Shown piece by piece: positions 36,435 through 44,638 of a stretch of DNA of 64,000 bases. Both the position numbers and the translations under genes were made by a program. The DNA is taken from the NCBI RefSeq assembly GCF_900100855.1, contig NZ_FNCB01000009.1, positions 1 to 64,000 of the forward strand. Direction: 5' to 3'. This stretch comes from Idiomarina zobellii. Its GTDB lineage: Bacteria > Pseudomonadota > Gammaproteobacteria > Enterobacterales > Alteromonadaceae. Below the pieces are notes generated by a model. That model saw only the letters and a list, made by a program, of their open reading frames with translations, ran no database searches and was not told the origin of the DNA. The first letter of the stretch is position 1; each line of letters starts with the position of its first letter.

Positions 36435-39400
36435 CTATTCTTTAAAACGCTGCACTAAATAATAAAGCGCTGGAAGCACCACCAACGTCAGCAATGTTGA
36501 CGATACAATACCGCCAATAACCACTGTCGCTAACGGCCGCTGCACTTCGGCACCCACACCGGTATTAAATGCCATAGGGACAAAGCCCAGGCTAGCTACG
36601 AGAGCAGTCATCAGTACAGGTCTTAACCGCTGTTGCGCGCCTTCAAACACCGCATCTTTCAATGGCAGTCCGTCGCGCAGCAGTTGCCGTATGAATGTCA
36701 GCATGACCACGCCGTTCAAAACCGCCACGCCCGACAGTGCAATGAAGCCGACTGCAGCGGAAATTGATAGCGGCATATCACGCAGCGCTAATGCGAATAT
36801 CCCGCCGGTCAGCGCTAAGGGAACGCCTGTGAATATGACGAGTGCACTGCTCAGCGAATTAAACGCACTGTATAGCAGGCCAATAATTAATAGCAGCGCT
36901 AATGGCACAACCAAACTCAACCGTTGGGAAGCTGATTGCAGCTGTTCAAAGGTACCGTCGTAGTTAACCCAATAACCTGCTGGCAAATCAACGTCAGTCG
37001 TTAGCGCATCCTGAACATCTGCCACAAAAGAGCCCAAATCACGATCTTCAACATTCGCACTCACAATAACATTGCGTTTGCTGCTTTCTCGGTTAATTTG
37101 GTTCGGTCCACTTTCCAAACTCAATTCGGCGACCTCTCCCAACGGCACATAGCGCAGCTCAGGGTTGCCGGCAGGCAGATCAATAGGCAGTGATTTAAGC
37201 TGTTCAATGCTCTTACGCCATTCTTTGTCGAGACGTACCATTAGCTTGAAGCGTTTATCCCCCTCGTAAATAATCCCTGACTGAACTCCACCAACCGCAG
37301 CTTGAACTGCTCGCTGTACATCAGCGACTGTTAGGCCTAATAACGCTAAATGATCACGCTTAGGTATAACTGAGAGTGTCGATAAACCGGTCATTTGTTC
37401 AACCCGAACATCAGCAGCGCCATCAACGGTGCGAATGACTGCCGCGGCTGAGTCGCCTAACCGTTTAAGCGTTTGCAAGTCATCGCCATAAATACGAACC
37501 CCCAAGTCAGCTCGAACGCCTGCAATAAGTTCGTTAAACCGCATTTCAATCGGTTGAGTGAACTCGTACTTATTACCGGGAAGCTCTTGCACAGCAGTTC
37601 GTATTTCAGCAACCAGTTGCTCTTTGGTTTTTTCTGGGTTTAGCCAGTCCTCACGCTCCTTTAAAATAATAATGGTATCAGCGACGCTCGGTGGCATAGG
37701 GTCGGTCGCAACATCCGGGGTACCAATTTTTGAGAATACCAGTTTAACTTCGTCAAAGCGTGACACCACAGACTCGACATCTTTTTGCATTGCTATAGAC
37801 TGCTGCAAGCCAGTCCCCGGAATGCGCAAGGCTTGCATGGCAATATCGCCTTCATCAAGCTGTGGCAAAAACTCAGTTCCCATGCGACTCGCCTGAAACA
37901 TTGATACCGCAAACAGCCCAAAGCCAAGCAAAATAATGACAACTGGAAGCTTCAGTGTTTGCCGTAAAACCGGCTGATACACTTTGCGGGCGGCTCGCAT
38001 TATTCGGTTTTCACCGTGCTTAATATTGCCACGGACAAATATTGCAATAGCAGCGGGTACAAAGGTAACGCTGAAAATCAGAGCCCCTAAAAGCGCGGCT
38101 ACGACAGTAAACGCCATGGGATGAAACATTTTGCCTTCAACACCACTTAACGCAAATATGGGCAAGTACACCAGCATAATGATAAGCACACCAAATACCG
38201 CAGGGTTAAATACCTCACGAGTACTATGGGTTACTTCAATTAAGCGCTCTTTAGTGGTAAGTACCCGGCCTAAGCGTTGCTGTGCAATTCCAAGCCGTCG
38301 CAAAGCGTTTTCAACCACAATGACCGCACCATCGACGATAATACCAAAATCAATTGCGCCCAGGCTCATTAAATTACCAGACACCTTGTTGGCGACCATG
38401 CCGCTTACCGCAAACAGCATACTTAACGGAATGACACAGGCGGTAATCAGTGCTGCACGGGCATTTCCGAGTAGAATGAAAAGCACGACAATAACCAGCA
38501 CGGCACCTTCAAACAGATTTTTCTCTACCGTTGCAATGGTTTTATCCACTAAGGATGTGCGGTTATAAACCGTTTCGATGACGACACCGTCTGGCAAGCT
38601 TCGTTGCACCTCCTCAATTTTATTGGCCACATTCTGTGCAACAATACGGCTGTTTTCGCCGATAAGCATCATGGCCGTGCCCAATACCACCTCGCTCTCG
38701 CCCGAGGTTGAAGCGCCAGTGCGTAATTGTTCTCCCAGTTTGACCTCAGCCACGTCACTCACGCGCACCGGTGCATCATCACGTTTTGTCACGACCACAT
38801 CACGAATATCGTCAAGTGTCTTAAGCTGTCCAGGCGAACGCACCAACCATTGCTCACCATTTTTCTCGATATAACCGGCACCAGCGTTTCTATTGTTAAG
38901 ATCCAATGCTGCCAAAAGGTCCTGCATGGTCACTTTATAGGCCAGCATACGACCGGGGATGGGAGCCACCTGGTATTGCTTTTCATAACCCCCCACACTA
39001 TTAATCTCGGTAACACCGGGCACCTTGACCAGTTGCGGCTTAATGATCCAATCCTGGATGGTACGCAACTGCTCGGGCGTATACGCCTCGCCATCGGCAT
39101 TGGTAGCCCCCTCTTTCGCGCGTACTACATAATTAACAATTTCACCAAGGCCGGAGGCTATTGGCCCCATCGTCGGCTCGATACCGTCGGGTACTTCTCC
39201 CCTTACCTTTTGCAATCGCTCACTGATTTGCTGTCTAGCCCAGTAAATATCGGTGCCCTCTTCAAACACCACGGTAACTTGCGACAACCCATAGCGTGAG
39301 ATCGAGCGGGTGTAGTCCAGCTTTGGTAAACCTGCCATCGCGGTTTCCACCGGATAAGAAATACGTTGTTCGGTTTCTAATGGCGAATAGCCTGGCGCTT

Positions 39401-39554
39401 CTGAATTTATCTGTACCTGAACATTGGTAATATCCGGCACAGCATCGATGGGTAGCTTTAATGTGCTATAAACGCCCGCAGCTGCTACTAACAAAGTTGC
39501 GGCAAGCACCAGCCATCGACGCTCAACAGCAAAGCGAATGAGTGCATCTATCAT
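36435..39554 (-). CDS. czcA: Heavy-metal RND efflux pump, CzcA type
   Basis: A 1039-residue inner membrane pump, a proton antiporter with 12 helices and two large periplasmic loops (about 30-340 and 560-870). The helix-4 motif is DFGIIVDGAVIVVEN, which holds the Asp, Asp and Glu of the CzcA proton relay (D402/D408/E415 of Cupriavidus CzcA) in exact spacing. This places it in the HME1 group, which exports Zn, Co and Cd. No CusA-type methionine triad is present. It follows its adaptor by 12 bases, with GGGAG ahead of the ATG. The actual metal is an inference. Confidence 0.93.
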   Translation of the reverse strand: MIDALIRFAVERRWLVLAATLLVAAAGVYSTLKLPIDAVPDITNVQVQINSEAPGYSPLETEQRISYPVETAMAGLPKLDYTRSISRYGLSQVTVVFEEGTDIYWARQQISERLQKVRGEVPDGIEPTMGPIASGLGEIVNYVVRAKEGATNADGEAYTPEQLRTIQDWIIKPQLVKVPGVTEINSVGGYEKQYQVAPIPGRMLAYKVTMQDLLAALDLNNRNAGAGYIEKNGEQWLVRSPGQLKTLDDIRDVVVTKRDDAPVRVSDVAEVKLGEQLRTGASTSGESEVVLGTAMMLIGENSRIVAQNVANKIEEVQRSLPDGVVIETVYNRTSLVDKTIATVEKNLFEGAVLVIVVLFILLGNARAALITACVIPLSMLFAVSGMVANKVSGNLMSLGAIDFGIIVDGAVIVVENALRRLGIAQQRLGRVLTTKERLIEVTHSTREVFNPAVFGVLIIMLVYLPIFALSGVEGKMFHPMAFTVVAALLGALIFSVTFVPAAIAIFVRGNIKHGENRIMRAARKVYQPVLRQTLKLPVVIILLGFGLFAVSMFQASRMGTEFLPQLDEGDIAMQALRIPGTGLQQSIAMQKDVESVVSRFDEVKLVFSKIGTPDVATDPMPPSVADTIIILKEREDWLNPEKTKEQLVAEIRTAVQELPGNKYEFTQPIEMRFNELIAGVRADLGVRIYGDDLQTLKRLGDSAAAVIRTVDGAADVRVEQMTGLSTLSVIPKRDHLALLGLTVADVQRAVQAAVGGVQSGIIYEGDKRFKLMVRLDKEWRKSIEQLKSLPIDLPAGNPELRYVPLGEVAELSLESGPNQINRESSKRNVIVSANVEDRDLGSFVADVQDALTTDVDLPAGYWVNYDGTFEQLQSASQRLSLVVPLALLLIIGLLYSAFNSLSSALVIFTGVPLALTGGIFALALRDMPLSISAAVGFIALSGVAVLNGVVMLTFIRQLLRDGLPLKDAVFEGAQQRLRPVLMTALVASLGFVPMAFNTGVGAEVQRPLATVVIGGIVSSTLLTLVVLPALYYLVQRFKE

Positions 39555-39566
39555 TGTTTACTCTCC

Positions 39567-40469
39567 CTAATCGCTGTGGCCTGCGCCTTGTTTTAGAATG
39601 TCAGCCTTTATCAAGTAGCTGTTTTCAACGACATAACTTTCGCCATTCTCAATACCCGATAACACCTCGGTGTATTCACCGTCAGTTCGGCCTAACTCAA
39701 CTTCCCTGGCTTCGAAACGATTACCCTCTTTAATAAAAACAACGGGGTTATCGTCTAAACGTTGAACAGCATCATTGTTTATCGCCAAGCTCGCGTTAAA
39801 GCTGTCTGTAACGACATCCGCTTTTACGTGCATTCCCGGTCGCCAATGCCCCGACTGATTGGGCAACTCGATAAGTGCGCGTGCAATATGTCCGCCAGTC
39901 ATTTGTGGCGAGATATAAGACACAGTTCCTTCGACGGTTTTATGATGATGCAAGTCGTACACATAGGTCGTTTGCTCTTCTTCTAACGACTCAATGTTCT
40001 CCGGGAACGCTGAAAGCTCTACCCAGACCGATGATGGATCCAGGACTTCAAATAATGGCTTTTGCTCAACCACTTCACCAACGTTGGTAAAACGTGCAGT
40101 TACCTCTCCGCTAATTGGGCTGATGACTTCAAATGCCGTGCCTGTCGTAACATTCTCAACAACAGCCAGAGTTTGCCCGGCTTTTATGGCATCGCCGATA
40201 TTGGCCTTTAGTGACGTAACAATACCTTTGTACTTCGCTCCGATATGCACAATATTGTTATTATTGGGGGCTATTACACCGAAAATTGTTTGCTTTACTC
40301 GAATGCTTTGAGCGCTCGCTGTTGCCAACGTTAATTTCGCGTTTTCTATTGCTGCATCACTTAAATTGGTATGGGGTGCTTCATGCTCTTCGTGTTCTTT
40401 CTCATAAGCCAATGCGGGCAGTGAAAAACTGGCAATGCAGATAATTGTAATCAATGTGTTGAGTTTCAT
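39567..40469 (-). CDS. czcB: Periplasmic adaptor of RND efflux system (CzcB type)
   Basis: A 300-residue membrane fusion protein that bridges the RND pump and the outer membrane channel. A signal peptide (about 1-21, ending ALA) is followed by a His/Glu-rich patch EKEHEEHEAPH that may bind metal, then a barrel-sandwich (lipoyl-like) domain with GDAIKAGQTLAVVE and GEVTARFTNVGE and a beta-barrel domain ending near residue 290. It is short because the helical hairpin is nearly absent. It overlaps the outer membrane gene by 4 bases. Confidence 0.9.
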   Translation of the reverse strand: MKLNTLITIICIASFSLPALAYEKEHEEHEAPHTNLSDAAIENAKLTLATASAQSIRVKQTIFGVIAPNNNNIVHIGAKYKGIVTSLKANIGDAIKAGQTLAVVENVTTGTAFEVISPISGEVTARFTNVGEVVEQKPLFEVLDPSSVWVELSAFPENIESLEEEQTTYVYDLHHHKTVEGTVSYISPQMTGGHIARALIELPNQSGHWRPGMHVKADVVTDSFNASLAINNDAVQRLDDNPVVFIKEGNRFEAREVELGRTDGEYTEVLSGIENGESYVVENSYLIKADILKQGAGHSD

Positions 40470-41713
40470 TGTTGTACTCCTAAAAACGGCTGTCCGGTCA
40501 TGCGCTCTAATTCGATGATGTCGCTGTAAATCGCATGTTTCCGAGAAACTTTTTCGTACTCGAGTTTGGCTAACTCCGTTTGCGCGTCTAACACTTGCAA
40601 CAAAGAATGCGTTCCGCGTGCGTAACCCTGTTGAGTCTGTTCAAGTAATTGCTCAGATAATGGCATCAGTCGCTGATTTATCTTTTGCAGATAACTTTGG
40701 TGAGTTTGCAAACTGTGCACTAGCGATAAAGCCAGTGATTTTAGTTGCTGCCGAACCTGTTTTTGCTGCGCCAGGTTAGACTGATGCAGTAATCGGCTTT
40801 GTTTTATGCGACCGACGTTAGGGTCAGTGAACTGCAATGGCATCGATGCCTGGACGATTAAACCTACATCATCGAACTCATTATTGTAGCGAGCCCCGAC
40901 ACCAACGGTAATATCCGACTTTGAGTCCGCTGCTAACGCTCTGGCTTGCGCTTGTAGAAGTTGCTCAGAGTCCAGTAAACGCAAATACTCCGGCGCCCGA
41001 TTAACAGCCGATAACACGTTGGCTTTTTCCGGGAGGCTTAGCGGAAAAGTAAAGTCTCCAGAGACGCGCGTAAAATTGAGCTCGCCTGCCCACATTGAAG
41101 CCAGTTCAGCTTGTTGCTTTTTCAGTTTACCGTTCAACTCGTCAGAGAAAGCGTATTGGCGCTCTAACTGTAATTTAATGCGAATAACCTCGGATTTAGG
41201 CACCGCGCCAGCTTCTACACGCTCCTGTGCCACTTTTATCAGTCGCTCAGTTCGCTGAATTTGACGCTCGCTGGTATGCGCGACTTGCTGAAGTTTTAAA
41301 ATGTCATAGAAACGCTGTGTGGTTTCTGCCAAAACCTCAATTTGACGATACTCAAACTCTGCTCGCTGAGCTTTCTCTTTTTCGGTTGCAGCTTTAACTC
41401 GTAACTGCCGTTTGTCCCCTAACTCTATGAGCTGAGAAAAGGATACGGTCAATTCTGAGTTACTGATACCTTCTAGCCGTCCTGAGCCGGCAAAGTTTTC
41501 TATTTCCGCAGATACCCTTGGGTTCGCTGAAAACTCAGCCTGCTCTATCAGTGCTCCTGCAGCTCGTATTTTATAATCATACTCCAGTAACTCAGGGTTA
41601 TTCTTGATCGTTTTTTGTAACGCTTCTTTCAGCTTTAAATCTGTCGTCGCAGCCGTCGCCACAGGCACTAGCGCACCTAAGCAAAAGGCTGCCACGAAGT
41701 ATAAATACTTCAT
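40466..41713 (-). CDS. czcC: TolC-family outer membrane channel (CzcC type)
   Basis: A 415-residue outer membrane factor with signal peptide (about 1-21, ending ATA), two OEP repeats made of long heptad-rich helices, and the SELTVSFSQLIELGDKR block typical of CzcC proteins. The second repeat contains SMPLQFTDPNVGRIKQ. It would form the trimeric duct of the pump encoded downstream. It starts 47 bases after the small secreted protein at the head of the operon. Confidence 0.9.
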   Translation of the reverse strand: MKYLYFVAAFCLGALVPVATAATTDLKLKEALQKTIKNNPELLEYDYKIRAAGALIEQAEFSANPRVSAEIENFAGSGRLEGISNSELTVSFSQLIELGDKRQLRVKAATEKEKAQRAEFEYRQIEVLAETTQRFYDILKLQQVAHTSERQIQRTERLIKVAQERVEAGAVPKSEVIRIKLQLERQYAFSDELNGKLKKQQAELASMWAGELNFTRVSGDFTFPLSLPEKANVLSAVNRAPEYLRLLDSEQLLQAQARALAADSKSDITVGVGARYNNEFDDVGLIVQASMPLQFTDPNVGRIKQSRLLHQSNLAQQKQVRQQLKSLALSLVHSLQTHQSYLQKINQRLMPLSEQLLEQTQQGYARGTHSLLQVLDAQTELAKLEYEKVSRKHAIYSDIIELERMTGQPFLGVQQ

Positions 41714-41760
41714 GTTGCTTCTCCATTAACTTATAGGTTTTAAAAAGTCTAAGTTAACGG

Positions 41761-42084
41761 TTACGCGTTTGGTGGAGGTACAGGGGGTTGGTGAGTCAGG
41801 CTTTGGTCAAAACCTACCGAGTTTGAGTTGGGTGCCAAAATAACAGGCACGGCTGAAATTAAGAGGTTATAACCAGTAATGCAACTAATATGAGGTTGTG
41901 TTTGTTGTTTACTATCATATATTGATTTATTTAAGTCTTGATTTTCACGCTCAATTTCTAAGACTAAGTCATACGCAACTCCTGCACTCTTTATTGAAGA
42001 CTGACTGAAAGTACCAGCCACAGGAGCACAGGCAAAAGAGCTATGAATGAGCACAGTCAGTATTAAAAACCAAGATATTTTCAT
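41761..42084 (-). CDS. Small secreted protein heading the first RND operon
   Basis: A 107-residue protein I do not recognise by family. It has a signal peptide (MKISWFLILTVLIHSSFA, probably cleaved near Cys19, which could also make it a lipoprotein) and a C-terminus ending HQPPVPPPNA. GGGG lies ahead of the ATG. The position directly in front of czcCBA and the proline-rich end recall the small proteins found in front of many heavy-metal RND operons; the two other RND loci here have comparable proteins. A periplasmic metal-related role is inference. Confidence 0.65.
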   Translation of the reverse strand: MKISWFLILTVLIHSSFACAPVAGTFSQSSIKSAGVAYDLVLEIERENQDLNKSIYDSKQQTQPHISCITGYNLLISAVPVILAPNSNSVGFDQSLTHQPPVPPPNA

Positions 42085-42159
42085 TCAATTACCCCACTCA
42101 ATATAAATTCCTAATCCATCCAAAATAAGCTCGGCCATATTAATTATTATACTTACTAT

Positions 42160-42663
42160 TTACTTAGAACCCGGTAGATTCGGTATCATTGAGACCTGCA
42201 AGTTGCTTAACAGTAATAGGATAACTCCTAGGGTAATTGCAATATCGGCAATATTAAAAACTGGCAATTGCCACGTTTGCCAACCTAGATGAAGGGAGTC
42301 GACAACATAGCCACGAAACAGTCGGTCAATGAGGTTCCCAACCGCCCCCCCAAGAATCAGCCCGTAGCTAATGCCATCCCGTTTACTTACTTTATTAAAG
42401 ATCAACCTCGTTAAAGCCACAGACATTAGCAGAGCAACCCCAATAAAAAAATAGCGCTGCCAACCTCCACCATTTGAAAGCAGGCCAAATGCCGCACCAG
42501 TGTTCCAAGTGTGTACCCAATTGAAAAAAGGGGTCAATGAAATCGAATCACCGTAAGCTATTGATTGCTGCGTCTGCCACTTGATCACTTGGTCAAGGAC
42601 TACAGTTAAACCAGAAATTAACAGAGAAATATAGGGCGAAAATCCTTTATCAACGCAGGACAT
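42160..42663 (-). CDS. lspA: Lipoprotein signal peptidase (accessory copy)
   Basis: A 167-residue aspartic protease with four membrane helices that removes signal peptides from prolipoproteins. The family motifs are intact: NTGAAFGLL, GGAVGNLIDRLFRG and VFNIADIAITLG, including the two catalytic Asp residues. The housekeeping lspA normally stands next to ileS; this copy instead follows a CDF transporter gene directly (TGAATG junction), the arrangement known from lead/cadmium resistance modules (pbrC-like). Why a metal module needs its own signal peptidase II is not settled. Confidence 0.92.
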   Translation of the reverse strand: MSCVDKGFSPYISLLISGLTVVLDQVIKWQTQQSIAYGDSISLTPFFNWVHTWNTGAAFGLLSNGGGWQRYFFIGVALLMSVALTRLIFNKVSKRDGISYGLILGGAVGNLIDRLFRGYVVDSLHLGWQTWQLPVFNIADIAITLGVILLLLSNLQVSMIPNLPGSK

Positions 42664-43541
42664 TCAGTTCCCCTTCAGTGCAAAAATGCGTCTTGACCCG
42701 TTAAGCACGATTAAACCTGCTATGCTACCTATAATAAGATCTGGGTAATTCGACCCGGTCAACGCAACGAGGGTGCCAGCGATGATTACGCCAAGGTTAA
42801 TCACTACATCATTAGCTGAAAAAATCCAACTTGCTTTCATATGCGCACCACCTCCTCTATGTTTGGAGATAAGTAGAAGACAGATGGTATTGCCAATCAA
42901 CGCGACAAATGCAATCCCCATCATCGCAAGTGACTCAGGTTCACTCCCGAATACGAAGCGTCTCACAACTTCTGCAAGTACACCCAGAGCCAAAACCAGT
43001 TGTAGTACGCCAGCTAGGTGCGCAGCACGTATTTGCATATTAACACTACGCGCTACGGCATAAAGAGAAAGCCCGTAAACTGCCGCATCGGCAAAATTAT
43101 CTAAAGATTCCCCAATCAAACCAGCAGACTGCCAAAGCAGTCCGGCAGTCATTTCCACCAAGAACAGAAGAGTATTGATGGTGAGCAACCAACACAAGGT
43201 GCGGGACTCCTGCTTATCCGAACTTGCCGAAAACTCCTCAGCTTTGATTGCCTCGGAGTCCGCAGCAGTGTCTCTTTCAAGCGAGGCCCCCAAACCTAGA
43301 GTCTCTAATTTAGAAGTAATAAAGGCTGTCTCACCATCATGTAATACCTTCAGCCGACGGTTTGACAAGTCGAAGGATAATGAATGAATTTCCTCAAACC
43401 CATTCAGGCCAAGCGAATCATTCGTTCTTCTGATGGGCAATCCATTTTTGCTACAGAGTAAACGATGAGCCGTTTACCTGACTCTTCGTAGGCATTTTTT
43501 GAGTCGCCATTTGTTCGAACCGTATCAAAGGAACTAGCCAT
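42664..43541 (-). pseudogene. Cation transporter of lead/cadmium module, frameshifted
   Basis: An ATG at 43541 with AAGGT ahead opens a frame that holds the HMA-like start KMDCPSEERMIRLA but stops at TGA 43404-43406 after 45 codons. The remaining protein continues in the -1 frame from 43407 (LNGFEEIHSLSFDLSNRRL) to 42664: rest of the ferredoxin-like domain and then a half-CDF membrane domain of about five helices with GESLDNFADAAVYG. The second frame has no ATG near its beginning, only TTG 43440. The simplest reading is loss of one base in GGCC(C) and an inactive gene; a -1 recoding event or sequencing error is possible. The module order (MerR regulator, this gene, lspA) is that of cadmium/lead resistance units. 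Confidence 0.8.
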
Positions 43542-43573
43542 CGTATTACTTACCTTAAATATATAGTTTCACA

Positions 43574-43604
43574 ATTAAAAACTATAAAGTTACTATAAGG
43601 TCAA
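43574..43604 (-). promoter_or_regulatory. MerR-type promoter/operator of the CDF-lspA unit
   Basis: On the minus strand TTGACC (43599-43604) and TTTAAT (43574-43579) are 19 bases apart, the stretched spacing of MerR-controlled promoters. The spacer holds the dyad CTTATAGTAACTTTATAG, which resembles the CadR/PbrR operator core (CTATAGTAACTA). The regulator gene starts 32 bases away on the other strand. Confidence 0.8.
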
Positions 43605-43635
43605 GAAATTACTTAACTAGATAGGAAATTTTCTT

Positions 43636-44055
43636 ATGCGTATTGGTCAACTAGCAGACTTATTAGGAATTCAAACCCAGACAATAAGGTTCTATGAAAA
43701 AAAGGGTTTGTTACCTTTACCAGCTCGTAGTTATAACGGATATCGAGTATACACTGAAAAACATTACAAAAGACTTAAGTTTGTATGTAGCTGCAGAGCT
43801 ATAGGCCTTTCATTATCTGAAACCCGCAGATTACAAGATTATCAAGACAATCCACATCAACCTTGCTCAGCCGTTAATACCCTGATTGATGAACACATAA
43901 TGCACATACGCTCTCAAATTACTTCTTTGCAAGATCTTGAGAAGCAACTCACTTCAATTAGAACAAGTTGTACTGGCCAAAGCAAAGTTATTGCGTGTAC
44001 AATTCTTAATAAAATTGATGAAATAGAATCTGTTAGTTGTAACCGAGACGTCTAA
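43636..44055 (+). CDS. cadR: MerR-family Cd/Pb-responsive regulator (CadR/PbrR type)
   Basis: A 139-residue activator-repressor. The N-terminal winged helix (MRIGQLADLLGIQTQTIRFY) binds DNA, and a long dimer helix follows. Cysteines stand at 77 (HQPCSAVN), 112 (RTSCTG) and 121 (VIACTI), the ligand pattern of CadR and PbrR. It would bind the operator at 43574-43604 and turn on the divergent transporter-lspA unit with Cd(II) or Pb(II). Its coding sequence is clearly more AT-rich than the genes around it, a sign of separate origin. Whether the sensed metal is Cd, Pb or both cannot be told. Confidence 0.88.
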   Translation: MRIGQLADLLGIQTQTIRFYEKKGLLPLPARSYNGYRVYTEKHYKRLKFVCSCRAIGLSLSETRRLQDYQDNPHQPCSAVNTLIDEHIMHIRSQITSLQDLEKQLTSIRTSCTGQSKVIACTILNKIDEIESVSCNRDV

Positions 44056-44220
44056 ATTTCCGGAGGTTACACAACGTACTTACACAATTTTTTAAGGTTG
44101 TCCAGCGGAGCTTCGTTAGGCTACTGAGTGTCTAGTGAACTAGTGGCGATTCAGAATGCACTAGTTGAAAACTATTTTTAATTAATGTACCGTTAAGCTG
44201 CTTATTTAGAACTGTAGGTA

Positions 44221-44565
44221 ATGATGCTTAGACTCGGATTTTTAATACTGGTGCTTGTTGCTGTTCTGACTCAAATCAGTCAGGCGGTTGCTGATGTGCA
44301 TCAATCTCACCAGTCCTCTTCTGAGCAACACCTCAATTTTGAGCATGACGAATCCCACATCGATAAGCGCAATCTCCCTAAAAGTGGCGAAATCAGCTTT
44401 GACTACCATCATTGCTGTCACTGCCATGGTTCATTTCATTTATATGCCATGAAGGCTGAAAAAACTCTCGCGTTACCACGAATGGGCACAATACGTCTTG
44501 GGTATACTGAGTTTTACACTAACCCACTATCATCGCCGCTGTTCCGGCCTCCCATCTCCTCATAG
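44221..44565 (+). CDS. Small secreted His/Cys-rich protein heading the second RND operon
   Basis: A 114-residue protein with signal peptide (about 1-24, ending AVA), then a His-rich region (HQSHQSSSEQH, HDESH) and the cluster YHHCCHCHGSFH (about 62-73), which looks like a metal-binding site. It ends SSPLFRPPISS. It stands 73 bases in front of the TolC-family gene. The arrangement resembles the DUF2946/CopL-like small proteins before RND metal pumps, but I cannot confirm the family. Upstream, 44056-44220 holds no gene; an AT-rich stretch around 44160-44190 may be its promoter. Confidence 0.7.
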   Translation: MMLRLGFLILVLVAVLTQISQAVADVHQSHQSSSEQHLNFEHDESHIDKRNLPKSGEISFDYHHCCHCHGSFHLYAMKAEKTLALPRMGTIRLGYTEFYTNPLSSPLFRPPISS

Positions 44566-44575
44566 CTGCCTAATA

Positions 44576-44591
44576 CGCTGCTTTAGCAGCG
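44576..44591. repeat. Short perfect hairpin ahead of the second outer membrane gene
   Basis: CGCTGC and GCAGCG with a four-base loop lie between the small secreted protein gene and the TolC-family gene. No T-run follows on the plus strand, so it may be an mRNA processing or attenuation site rather than a terminator. Confidence 0.4.
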
Positions 44592-44638
44592 CAAGAAAAT
44601 CATTATTTTACGCAGTAATATGACTGAGGAGTCTATCT

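Noticed and set aside
38131..39299. Two long plus-strand frames opposite the first RND pump gene
   Set aside because: Shadow frames of a clearly coding gene with typical antisense composition (Ser/Thr/Pro-rich).
42664..43440. Reading the Cd/Pb transporter as an intact gene starting at 43440
   Set aside because: The start codon there would be TTG without ribosome site, and the family's MDCPSEE start lies in the other frame just upstream; a frameshifted gene explains this better.
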